Below are positions 1-6,234 of a DNA stretch of 7,326 nucleotides, piece by piece. Location: positions 1-7,326 of the forward strand of contig PXBV01000273.1 in the NCBI GenBank assembly GCA_003565575.1, given 5' to 3'. Source of the DNA: Psychroflexus sp. GTDB taxonomy: Bacteria > Bacteroidota > Bacteroidia > Flavobacteriales > Flavobacteriaceae. A model generated the notes under the pieces. It did not search any database. It was given only the letters and a program-made list of their open reading frames with translations, and was not told the DNA's origin. Position 1 is the first letter of the stretch. Each line of letters opens with the position of its first letter. The translations under genes and the position numbers were made by a program.

Positions 1-1331
1 CGTTTTACATAAGAGTCAAGAACTTGACGTCTAGCGCCTGGTCTTGCGCCACTAATGGCATCACATACTTGAACTATGGGCGATAATAAAGAGGTCATTT
101 CTACTTCATCGTGGTGAGCTCCAATAGCGTTACATACTTCTGGTTTTTCTCCAAACTTTTCTGCCCATTGCATTCCTAATATAGCATGTGGAAGTTCAGT
201 TTCAGTTTCTGGAACTTTCCCAATATCATGAAGTAAACCTGCGCGCTTGGCTAATTTTGGATTAAGTCCGAGTTCAGAAGCCATAATACCACAAAGGTTG
301 GCCACTTCTCTAGAGTGTTGAAGGAGGTTTTGACCATAAGAAGATCTGTATTTCATTCTACCAACCATCTTGACAAGTTCTGGATGTAAGCCGTGGATGC
401 CAAGATCAATTATGGTACGTTTTCCTATATCTATAATTTCTTCATCAATAGATTTCCGCGTTTTTTTAACCACTTCTTCAATTCTGGCTGGATGAATTCT
501 GCCATCAGTGACCAGTTTGTGTAAAGATAATCTAGCTACTTCTCTGCGGATAGAGTCAAAGCAAGATAATATGATGGCTTCTGGGGTATCATCTACAATG
601 ATTTCCACACCCGTAGCAGATTCTATAGCTCTAATGTTTCTCCCTTCTCTACCTATAATTCTTCCCTTTACATCATCGCTTTCAAGATTGAAAACAGATA
701 CGCAATTGTCTATGGCTTCTTCTGTTCCAACTCTTTGTATAGTGTTGATGATTATTTTTTTGGCTTCCTGTTGGGCAGTAAGTTTGGCTTCTTCTACAGT
801 ATCTTGAATCATCTGCATGGCTTCCGCTTTGGCAGTTTCTTTAAGAGATTCCATGAGTTGAGCTTTAGCGTCTTCTGCGCTGAGTCCACTCATGACTTCA
901 AGTTGATTGATTTTTCGTTGTAGTATTTTGTCAATTTCTTCTTGTCTTTTCTCCAAATACTCATTTCTGTAAGAATAATCTTTCAGTTTTTCTTCAAGCT
1001 CTGCATTAAGCTTTTTGTTTTTGGAGAGTTCATTAGAAATTTGAGACTCTTTGTCTTTGGTGCGCTTTTCAGCCTCATTCATTTTTTGATCTCTGGACAA
1101 GATGACTTTTTCATGCTCAGATTTCAGCTCAATAAATTTTTCTTTTGCTTGAAGGATTTTGTCTTTCTTGATGCTCTCACCTTCTTTTTCAGCTTCTTTA
1201 ATTAGTTTTTTGGCTTCTTTTTCAGCACTTTTAAGTGTGCTTGTAGCGCTTTTTTTCTCTAAAGTTTTAGAAATAATAAAGCCTAAAACCAGTCCAGCTA
1301 CAGCTGCTATAATAATAAATGTAATTTCCAT
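1..1331 (-). CDS. rny: Ribonuclease Y, C-terminal end cut off by window edge
   Basis: Membrane-anchored endoribonuclease that starts decay and processing of many mRNAs. The translation from ATG at 1331 gives 443 residues without a stop and runs off the left edge; family members are about 520 residues, so roughly 80 are missing. Visible in order: an N-terminal membrane helix (about residues 3-20, FIIIAAVAGLVLGFII); a long Lys/Glu-rich coiled coil (about 25-200); a KH RNA-binding domain with GRIIGREGRN at 223-232; and an HD phosphohydrolase domain with LLHDIGK, whose His368-Asp369 pair has the same numbering I recall for the catalytic pair in Bacillus subtilis RNase Y. AHHDEVE and the DAISGARPGARR stretch further support the HD domain. 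The start is chosen because the membrane helix follows directly. No Shine-Dalgarno or TAnnTTTG element precedes it; the 6S RNA gene ends only 12 bases upstream, so transcription probably comes from further upstream. Identity is secure from motifs and domain order. Confidence 0.97.
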   Translation of the reverse strand, partial: MEITFIIIAAVAGLVLGFIISKTLEKKSATSTLKSAEKEAKKLIKEAEKEGESIKKDKILQAKEKFIELKSEHEKVILSRDQKMNEAEKRTKDKESQISNELSKNKKLNAELEEKLKDYSYRNEYLEKRQEEIDKILQRKINQLEVMSGLSAEDAKAQLMESLKETAKAEAMQMIQDTVEEAKLTAQQEAKKIIINTIQRVGTEEAIDNCVSVFNLESDDVKGRIIGREGRNIRAIESATGVEIIVDDTPEAIILSCFDSIRREVARLSLHKLVTDGRIHPARIEEVVKKTRKSIDEEIIDIGKRTIIDLGIHGLHPELVKMVGRMKYRSSYGQNLLQHSREVANLCGIMASELGLNPKLAKRAGLLHDIGKVPETETELPHAILGMQWAEKFGEKPEVCNAIGAHHDEVEMTSLLSPIVQVCDAISGARPGARRQVLDSYVK

Positions 1332-1343
1332 AATTGTATATAT

Positions 1344-1363
1344 AAAAAAAGCCTGCGTTAGTT
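1344..1363 (-). terminator. Possible 3' end signal of the 6S RNA (stem arm plus U-tract)
   Basis: The 3' arm of the 6S closing stem (1351-1363) is followed by seven U (1350-1344). This resembles an intrinsic terminator, but its partner arm lies about 140 nt upstream, so it is not a compact local hairpin and may instead mark a processed end. Any termination must be incomplete or bypassed if rny, which starts at 1331, is read from an upstream promoter. Confidence 0.4.
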
Positions 1364-1520
1364 TAGTTTTGTATAAAACTCCGTGTAAACAGGTTTAGGG
1401 ATACTCAGCTGATCAAGGATCCGCTGCACCGAAGTGGCGGCTTGCTTTAGCAACTGAAACTCACCCTTTTTAATTAGTAAATGTTGAGTTTATCAAAAAG
1501 GTACAACTAACACAGGCAGT
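1344..1520 (-). ncRNA. ssrS: 6S RNA (RNA polymerase-binding regulatory RNA)
   Basis: 6S RNA mimics an open promoter, binds the housekeeping RNA polymerase holoenzyme and reduces transcription in stationary phase. The minus strand folds into the expected rod. A 13-bp closing stem pairs 1505-1517 with 1351-1363 (one G.U) and is followed by seven U (1350-1344). Inside lies a large AU-rich central bubble, about 37 and 33 nt per side. The apical arm is built from short helices: 1464-1467 with 1397-1400, 1452-1456 with 1406-1410, 1441-1444 with 1414-1417, and 1437-1440 with 1421-1424. It ends in a CAC/GUG stem (1427-1436) capped by a UUCG tetraloop. Length (about 177 nt) fits the family. The position just after zapA matches the zapA-ssrS linkage known in gammaproteobacteria. 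There is no ORF here. The 5' end is estimated from the closing stem; no consensus promoter is visible just upstream, so it may be processed from the zapA transcript. Pairings were found by eye. Confidence 0.85.
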
Positions 1521-1540
1521 GTCGATTTATGTAATGAACG

Positions 1541-1834
1541 TTAGTTTAACTGAGATTTAAGCATTGCATCTAATTCTTCAAGTTTCAATTCTACTTGCTT
1601 CATTTCTGATGATGAGGATAAGTCTCTTTGTTCTAATTCTGCAGAAAATTGTAAAGCACTCATGGCTAAAACATCTTGCTTATCTCTTACTGCATAATCT
1701 TGTTCAAATTTTTTTATCACTTCATTAATTCGTTTAGCAGCTTTCCTAAGACCTTCTTCCTGTTCTGGTCTTATGGTTAGAGGATAAACTCGGTCTCCTA
1801 TGGATAATTTTATTTTGAGTTTATCAGTAGCCAT
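1541..1834 (-). CDS. zapA: Cell division protein ZapA
   Basis: ZapA binds FtsZ in the cytoplasm and helps bundle and align filaments in the division ring. The 97-residue product has the family's usual length and layout: an N-terminal strand-rich part (KLKIKLSIGDRVYPLTI, about residues 5-21) followed by a long amphipathic helix suited to coiled-coil tetramerisation (about 25-95). The segment with EEGLRKAAKRINE and the DVLAMSALQFSAEL stretch are typical of the ZapA family. The ATG is one base after the stop codon of the upstream coiled-coil gene, so the two are probably translationally coupled and share the promoter near 2150-2180. An A-rich GAATAAA precedes the ATG in place of a Shine-Dalgarno sequence. 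The 6S RNA gene follows within about 20 bases, the same neighbour zapA has in gammaproteobacteria. Assignment is confident at family level. Confidence 0.92.
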   Translation of the reverse strand: MATDKLKIKLSIGDRVYPLTIRPEQEEGLRKAAKRINEVIKKFEQDYAVRDKQDVLAMSALQFSAELEQRDLSSSSEMKQVELKLEELDAMLKSQLN

Positions 1835-1835
1835 T

Positions 1836-2126
1836 TTATTCTGCTAATTGAACGATGCAACTATCAATTTCTTTAATTAAACTATTTATTTTGAGTTTTG
1901 TTTCTCTTTTGTACTCTGTACTGCCCAGCATTGCGTTAGCGGTTTTGAGCGTTTTGTTCTCATGTTGTAATCTTTCTAGCTTGGTGTTTAATTTTAAAAT
2001 ATATTCTGAATTTGATTCTAATTCTTTCTTTAATTCATCATATTCAGCTTGCAAGGTTTTATAATTTGAAATTAACCTTATCAAATTAGACTCTAAAGAT
2101 TCAACACTGGATACTAACTTACTCAT
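1836..2126 (-). CDS. Small coiled-coil protein, ZapB-like partner of ZapA
   Basis: A 96-residue, almost wholly helical cytoplasmic protein rich in Leu, Glu, Lys and Asn. Leucines spaced for a heptad pattern run from about residue 9 to 65 (VESLESNLIRLISNYKTLQ, then LNTKLERLQHENKTLKTAN). There is no signal peptide, membrane segment or catalytic motif. Its coiled-coil nature, small size and one-base spacing to zapA suggest a division-ring partner playing a ZapB-like role; I infer this from context and shape, not from a recognised domain. I chose the ATG at 2126 over the in-frame ATG at 2162 because a good -33/-7 promoter overlaps the upstream codon: the -7 element is at 2151-2158, so a transcript starting near 2146 would not contain the 2162 codon. 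A start at 2162 would add 12 residues (MLNLLLGNVRVQ). Existence of the gene is likely; its function is not established here. Confidence 0.8.
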   Translation of the reverse strand: MSKLVSSVESLESNLIRLISNYKTLQAEYDELKKELESNSEYILKLNTKLERLQHENKTLKTANAMLGSTEYKRETKLKINSLIKEIDSCIVQLAE

Positions 2127-2150
2127 TTGCACTCTCACATTGCCTAAAAG

Positions 2151-2181
2151 CAAATTTAGCATCTATTAATGAATATGACAA
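2151..2181 (-). promoter_or_regulatory. Bacteroidota-type promoter for the coiled-coil/zapA group
   Basis: On the minus strand a TTG (2181-2179) is followed after 20 bases by TAAATTTG (2158-2151), an exact match to the -33 TTG / -7 TAnnTTTG promoter known from Flavobacterium and Bacteroides, with spacing inside the usual 17-23 range. Transcription would begin near 2146, leaving a leader of about 20 nt before the ATG at 2126. This supports the shorter form of the coiled-coil protein and probably drives zapA, possibly also 6S RNA and rny. Confidence 0.65.
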
Positions 2182-2246
2182 CCTACTTTCAATAAAATTC
2201 TAAATCAAATCTTGTTCTTTATACTTTTTTATCCCTCAACATCTTT

Positions 2247-2254
2247 TAGATTTG
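2247..2254 (+). promoter_or_regulatory. -7 element for the M48 protease gene
   Basis: TAGATTTG matches the TAnnTTTG -7 consensus exactly and ends 11 bases before the ATG at 2266. No TTG occurs 17-23 bases upstream (the nearest, at 2212-2214, is 32 bases away), so the -33 part is weak. Transcription would start near 2258-2261, giving a very short A-rich leader. It rules against the upstream in-frame TTG codon at 2212 as a start and may serve the downstream protease-rel run. Confidence 0.5.
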
Positions 2255-2265
2255 CTTTTAAAAAG

Positions 2266-3504
2266 ATGACAGCGGAATTGGTTTTTTACATTATAATAGG
2301 TATTATCATTTTTAATTTCATTTTTGAAAGTGTTTTAGATTACTTAAATTTTACTCGTTTTGATGCTCCACTTCCTGCGGAAGTCAAAGGACTTTATGAG
2401 GAAGATGAGTACCAAAAATCTCAAGCTTACAAAAAAGATAAATTTAAATTTGGTGTGTTACAATCTGGCTTTTCTGTCGTGCTAATACTTGTTTTTTTAG
2501 GTATAAACGGCTTTAAAGTTTTAAATGATTTAGTTTATGATTTTGCAGATAATTCTATTGTGGCTTCTTTGATGTTTTTTGCTATACTATTTTTTGCAAG
2601 TTTTATTCTGAATTTACCTTTTAGTTATTACTTTACATTCACCATAGAAGAGGCTTATGGGTTTAACACCACTTCCAAATCTTTATTTTGGAAGGATCAA
2701 TTGAAGTCTATAGCACTTACCTTAATCTTTGGAGGTGTTCTTTTAACAGCTATCTTGTTTTTTTATAATAACGCAGGTTCAGTTTTTTGGTGGTATACTT
2801 GGATTTTGATAAGCCTTGTCTCTGTAATTCTGAATATGTTTTATGCTAAGCTAATAGTTCCACTCTTTAACAAGCAGACACCGCTAGAAAAAGGGGAGCT
2901 TCGTTCAAAAATAGAAGCCTATGCCACTAGGATGGATTTTCAGCTCAATTCCATTTATATTATTGATGGGTCCAAACGCAGTAAAAAAGCAAATGCTTAT
3001 TTTTCTGGATTAGGAAGAGAAAAGCGCGTTACTTTATATGATACACTTATAGAGGACTTGGAAGATGAAGAGATAGTGGCTGTTTTAGCTCATGAAGTAG
3101 GACATTATAAGAAAAATCATATTGTCATTAACCTTTTGATGACTACTCTTATATTAGGTTTTACATTGTGGCTTCTTTCCTTGTTTGTGAGTGAGCCTCT
3201 ACTTTCTCAAGCGCTTGGTGTTGATCAGCCTAATTTTCACATTGGGCTAATTGCTTTTAGTTTTTTATATGCTCCTTTGTCTTTGATTAGTGGTGTTTTT
3301 ACAAATGTCCTCTCTAGAACATTTGAATACCAAGCAGACCATTATGCAAAATCTACTTATGACGGCTATGGTTTAATATCTGCATTAAAAAAACTTTCCA
3401 AAAAAAGTCTGAGTAACTTAACACCTCACCCAGCTTATGTGTTCTTTCATTATTCTCATCCTCCTTTGGAAAAAAGAATCCATAATTTGAAAAAAAAATT
3501 GTAA
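2266..3504 (+). CDS. M48 family (Ste24/CAAX protease-like) membrane zinc metalloprotease
   Basis: An integral membrane zinc endopeptidase of the Ste24 branch of family M48, likely acting in quality control or processing of membrane proteins; the physiological substrate is unknown. The 412-residue product fits the family's length. It has an N-terminal membrane helix (about 5-24), a multi-helix M48 N-terminal region (about 65-200), then the catalytic part. HEVGH at 276-280 supplies two zinc ligands (His276, His280) and the catalytic Glu277; FEYQAD at 353-358 supplies the third ligand, Glu354. Hydrophobic segments at about 286-308 and 324-347 lie between them. The C-terminal YVFFHYSHPPLEKRI is characteristic of Ste24 relatives rather than HtpX. 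I chose ATG 2266 over TTG 2212 because the membrane helix follows closely and a -7 element sits between them. It diverges from the zapA group; the rel gene begins 27 bases downstream. All catalytic residues are present. Confidence 0.93.
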   Translation: MTAELVFYIIIGIIIFNFIFESVLDYLNFTRFDAPLPAEVKGLYEEDEYQKSQAYKKDKFKFGVLQSGFSVVLILVFLGINGFKVLNDLVYDFADNSIVASLMFFAILFFASFILNLPFSYYFTFTIEEAYGFNTTSKSLFWKDQLKSIALTLIFGGVLLTAILFFYNNAGSVFWWYTWILISLVSVILNMFYAKLIVPLFNKQTPLEKGELRSKIEAYATRMDFQLNSIYIIDGSKRSKKANAYFSGLGREKRVTLYDTLIEDLEDEEIVAVLAHEVGHYKKNHIVINLLMTTLILGFTLWLLSLFVSEPLLSQALGVDQPNFHIGLIAFSFLYAPLSLISGVFTNVLSRTFEYQADHYAKSTYDGYGLISALKKLSKKSLSNLTPHPAYVFFHYSHPPLEKRIHNLKKKL

Positions 3505-3531
3505 TTTCAATTTAATAAGAGAAAAAGAAGT

Positions 3532-5751
3532 ATGGAGATTACAGATGCTTATTTGGAGCAAGAAAACAAAGAAATAGCCAAAGAATACAAAGAGCTTCTT
3601 AGGATAAGTTATAGAACGTTAAGCCTTAAAGATAAAAAGTTAATTCGGAAGGCATTTGAAACTGCCGTAGAAGCGCATAAAGACCAAAGGCGAAAGTCCG
3701 GAGAGGCCTACGTTTTTCACCCAATATCAGTTGCTAAAATTGTAGCTCATGAAATTGGACTTGATGCTACGTCTATAGTGGCTGCACTTTTACATGATGT
3801 AGTGGAAGATACAAGTTATTCCCTAGCAGACATTGAGCAAATGTTTGGGGAAGTTGTTGCAAGAATTGTAGATGGCCTTACCAAAATATCTAGTTTAAAG
3901 AAGGATGGCAACATTTCAATGCAGGCAGAAAACTTCAGAAAAATGCTGCTTACGCTTAATGATGATATTCGGGTTATTATTATCAAAATTGCAGATCGCC
4001 TTCATAATATGCAGACCATGGATTCCATGCGAGCAGATAAGCAAGTAAAAATAGCGAGTGAAACTCTTTACATTTACGCACCTCTTGCTCACAGGATAGG
4101 TCTTTATAATATTAAAACAGAATTAGAAGATCTTAGCTTAAAGTACACAGAGCCAGAAGTGTATAATGATATTTTAGCAAAGCTTCAAGACAGTAAAGAA
4201 GATCAAGATCAATACATCAAAGATTTTTCTCAAATCATTTCGGATGCTTTAACCAAGGAAGAGATCACATTTGAAGTGAAAGGCAGACCAAAGTCTATCT
4301 ATTCCATTCGTAAAAAAATTGTCAACCAAAATATTTCCTTTGAAGAGATTTACGATAAGTTTGCTATACGTATTATCTATTCCTCCAAACCAGAAAATGA
4401 AAAATTCCTTGCTTGGAAGATCTATTCAATAGTTACAGATTATTTCAGGCCCAACCCCACGCGTTTAAGAGACTGGATTTCTTCACCTAAAACTACTGGT
4501 TACGAAGCTCTCCACATTACAGTGATGGGTCCTAAAGGAAAATGGGTAGAAGTGCAGATTAGAAGTGAACGCATGAATGAAATTGCAGAAAAAGGCTATG
4601 CGGCTCATTACAAATATAAACATGGCAATGAGCAACAAGATGAGCAAGGTCTAGATTTATGGCTTAACAGGCTTCAAGAAGCTCTAGAAAATAATGAAAT
4701 GAATGCCGTTGATTTTGTGGAGCAATTTAAGCTCAATCTTTATTCTAAAGAAATTTTTGTGTTTACTCCAAATGGCGATTTAAAATCCTTACCAAAAGGA
4801 GCTACTGTTTTAGATTTTGCGTTTGCTATACACACCGATGTTGGATACCAAACTAGAGGGGCAAAAGTAAACGGAAAAATTGTAGCCTTAAGCCGAGTGC
4901 TCAAAAGTGGAGACCAAGTGGAAATTATTACATCTTCTACAGCCAAGCCAACCAAAAACTGGCTAGATTATGCAATAACTGCTAGGGCCAGGACAAAAAT
5001 TAAATCAGCCCTTAAAGAAAAACGCAAACAAATTGCAGCAGATGGGAAAGAAATATTAAGACGAAAGTTAAAATCTCAACGCATCACTTTGAATGAAAGG
5101 AGCGTAAATGAAATGGTGGTTTTCTTCAAACTAAAAACTAGTCTTGACCTATTCTATAGAGTAGGAATAGGCAGTATAGACAACAAGCAAATAAAAGACT
5201 TTGCAACCTCCAGAAGCAATGCGCTTGTTTCTTTTATAAAAAATAAAATACGACGGACACCAGATAAAAACAATATCCCAGAAGCAGATGATGTTACCAA
5301 TAATTATGACCAACTTGTGTTTGGTGACGATGAGCAGAAACTAGATTATAAACTTGCAGCCTGCTGTAATCCAATCCCTGGAGATGAAGTCTTTGGGTTT
5401 ACTACCATAAAAGAAGGGATAAAAGTTCATAAAAAAGATTGCCCTAATGCTATTCAACTTCAAAGCAACTACGCGTATAGAATTTTAAGGGCAAAATGGA
5501 TCGATTCTACTCAAGAGGAGTTTAGTGCTTCTATACAGCTCACAGGTATTGATGACATTGGGCTGGTAAGTATTATTACAAATGAAATTTCTGAAAATCT
5601 TCACGTTAATATTATAAGCATAGCCTTTTCAAGTAACGATGGTGTCTTTGAAGGAAAATTGGTGGTGAAGGTAAAAAATATTTCGATTTTGAATAAACTT
5701 ATTGAAAGATTGAAAAAAATCGATGGGATTGATAAGGTTAAGCGTGAATAA
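3532..5751 (+). CDS. rel: Bifunctional (p)ppGpp synthetase/hydrolase (RelA/SpoT homologue, Rel)
   Basis: Long-form cytoplasmic stringent-response enzyme that makes (p)ppGpp from ATP and GTP or GDP, and hydrolyses it. The 739-residue product has every expected domain. The HD hydrolase (about 30-200) keeps His63, His88-Asp89, Glu92-Asp93 and the ADRLHN motif with Asp155 and Asn159, so hydrolysis should be active. The synthetase (about 235-365) has GRPKSIYSI (251-259), RDWISSPKTTGYEALH (313-328) and EVQIR (340-344). TGS follows at about 405-468 (SKEIFVFTPNGDLKSLPKGATVLDFAFAIH). Then come a helical region, a conserved-cysteine (zinc-finger-like) domain with Cys611-Cys612 and Cys637, and a C-terminal ACT domain (about 664-737). 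Both catalytic centres look intact, arguing for a single Rel-type enzyme rather than specialised RelA. The ATG follows an A/G-rich GAGAAAAAGAAG stretch. It lies 27 bases after the protease gene with no visible promoter, suggesting co-transcription; fur follows 18 bases later. Confidence 0.97.
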   Translation: MEITDAYLEQENKEIAKEYKELLRISYRTLSLKDKKLIRKAFETAVEAHKDQRRKSGEAYVFHPISVAKIVAHEIGLDATSIVAALLHDVVEDTSYSLADIEQMFGEVVARIVDGLTKISSLKKDGNISMQAENFRKMLLTLNDDIRVIIIKIADRLHNMQTMDSMRADKQVKIASETLYIYAPLAHRIGLYNIKTELEDLSLKYTEPEVYNDILAKLQDSKEDQDQYIKDFSQIISDALTKEEITFEVKGRPKSIYSIRKKIVNQNISFEEIYDKFAIRIIYSSKPENEKFLAWKIYSIVTDYFRPNPTRLRDWISSPKTTGYEALHITVMGPKGKWVEVQIRSERMNEIAEKGYAAHYKYKHGNEQQDEQGLDLWLNRLQEALENNEMNAVDFVEQFKLNLYSKEIFVFTPNGDLKSLPKGATVLDFAFAIHTDVGYQTRGAKVNGKIVALSRVLKSGDQVEIITSSTAKPTKNWLDYAITARARTKIKSALKEKRKQIAADGKEILRRKLKSQRITLNERSVNEMVVFFKLKTSLDLFYRVGIGSIDNKQIKDFATSRSNALVSFIKNKIRRTPDKNNIPEADDVTNNYDQLVFGDDEQKLDYKLAACCNPIPGDEVFGFTTIKEGIKVHKKDCPNAIQLQSNYAYRILRAKWIDSTQEEFSASIQLTGIDDIGLVSIITNEISENLHVNIISIAFSSNDGVFEGKLVVKVKNISILNKLIERLKKIDGIDKVKRE

Positions 5752-5756
5752 AAGTA

Positions 5757-5764
5757 TATTTTTG
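5757..5764 (+). promoter_or_regulatory. Possible -7 element directly upstream of fur
   Basis: TATTTTTG matches TAnnTTTG and ends five bases before the fur ATG at 5770. The nearest TTG upstream (5729-5731) is 25 bases away, slightly beyond the usual 17-23. If used, transcription would begin at or within a few bases of the ATG, giving a leaderless or nearly leaderless mRNA for fur and purA. The region is very AT-rich, so chance occurrence is possible. Confidence 0.4.
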
Positions 5765-5769
5765 TAATT

Positions 5770-6231
5770 ATGCTAAACGAAGACAATTTAAAAAACGATC
5801 TGGCTGTAGTTAAGAATGTATTTACTAAATTCTTAGAGAAAAACAGTCACCGCAAAACACCAGAGCGCTATGCTATACTCCAAGAAATTTATGAGAGTGA
5901 TGAGCATTTCGATATAGAATCTCTGTACATTAAAATGAAGACAAAAAATTATAGAGTGAGCAGAGCTACGCTTTATAATACCATAGACTTACTTTTGGAT
6001 TGTGGCTTGGTAAGGAAGCACCAATTTGGGAAAAACCAAGCGCAGTATGAGAAGTCCTATTTTGACAAACAACACGATCACGTCATACTTACAGACACAG
6101 GAGAAGTTATAGAATTTTGTGATCCTAGAATAGAATCCATCAAAAAAACCATAGAAGAAGTATTTGAAATCTCAATAGATAGACATTCACTTTACTTTTA
6201 TGGAACTAAAAATCAACCAAAGACAGATTAA
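5770..6231 (+). CDS. Fur-family metal-responsive transcriptional repressor
   Basis: A 153-residue DNA-binding regulator with the Fur layout: a winged-helix domain (about 15-95) with recognition-helix sequence VSRATLYNTIDLL (63-75), then a dimerisation domain (about 97-147) ending in HSLYFYG (139-145). By alignment from memory to E. coli and Pseudomonas Fur, His46, Glu94, His104 and Glu115 match the regulatory metal site with nearly identical spacing, and Asp103, Glu122 and His139 match the second site. Glu115 stands where peroxide sensor PerR has Asp, favouring a Fur-like over PerR-like role. The structural zinc CxxC pairs are absent: the usual Cys-x-x-Cys-Gly reads LTDTG (107-111), and only Cys78 and Cys117 remain. 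The metal sensed cannot be told from sequence. It lies between rel (18 bases) and purA (3 bases), most likely in one operon, possibly with its own promoter at 5757-5764. Confidence 0.9.
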   Translation: MLNEDNLKNDLAVVKNVFTKFLEKNSHRKTPERYAILQEIYESDEHFDIESLYIKMKTKNYRVSRATLYNTIDLLLDCGLVRKHQFGKNQAQYEKSYFDKQHDHVILTDTGEVIEFCDPRIESIKKTIEEVFEISIDRHSLYFYGTKNQPKTD

Positions 6232-6234
6232 CAA

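Noticed and set aside
508..1398. Several rightward open frames of 60-100 codons opposite rny, rich in Phe, Ser and Leu.
   Set aside because: They are antisense to the unbroken 443-codon RNase Y frame with clear KH and HD motifs; Phe/Leu-rich products are what the complement of a Lys/Glu-rich coiled coil gives.
1332..1540. The gap between zapA and rny as a riboswitch or leader of rny.
   Set aside because: The rod-like fold with long-range closing stem, central bubble and zapA adjacency fit 6S RNA better than any metabolite riboswitch I recognise.
1855..2064. Rightward open frame of 69 codons with an apparent hydrophobic product.
   Set aside because: It lies wholly opposite the coiled-coil gene upstream of zapA; its hydrophobicity is explained by the reverse complement of Lys/Glu/Asn codons.
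4740..4955. Leftward open frame of 71 codons.
   Set aside because: It is fully inside the TGS-encoding part of rel on the opposite strand, with no promoter or recognisable motif.
5750..5763. Imperfect palindrome AAAAGTATATTTTT upstream of fur, considered as an autoregulatory Fur operator.
   Set aside because: It is pure A/T-rich symmetry with one mismatch, does not resemble the classic Fur box GATAATGATAATCATTATC or the PerR box, and overlaps a candidate -7 element that explains part of it.
5601..5786. Leftward open frame of 61 codons over the rel-fur junction.
   Set aside because: It overlaps the conserved ACT domain of rel and the fur start; Phe/Ile/Ser-rich product typical of an antisense shadow.
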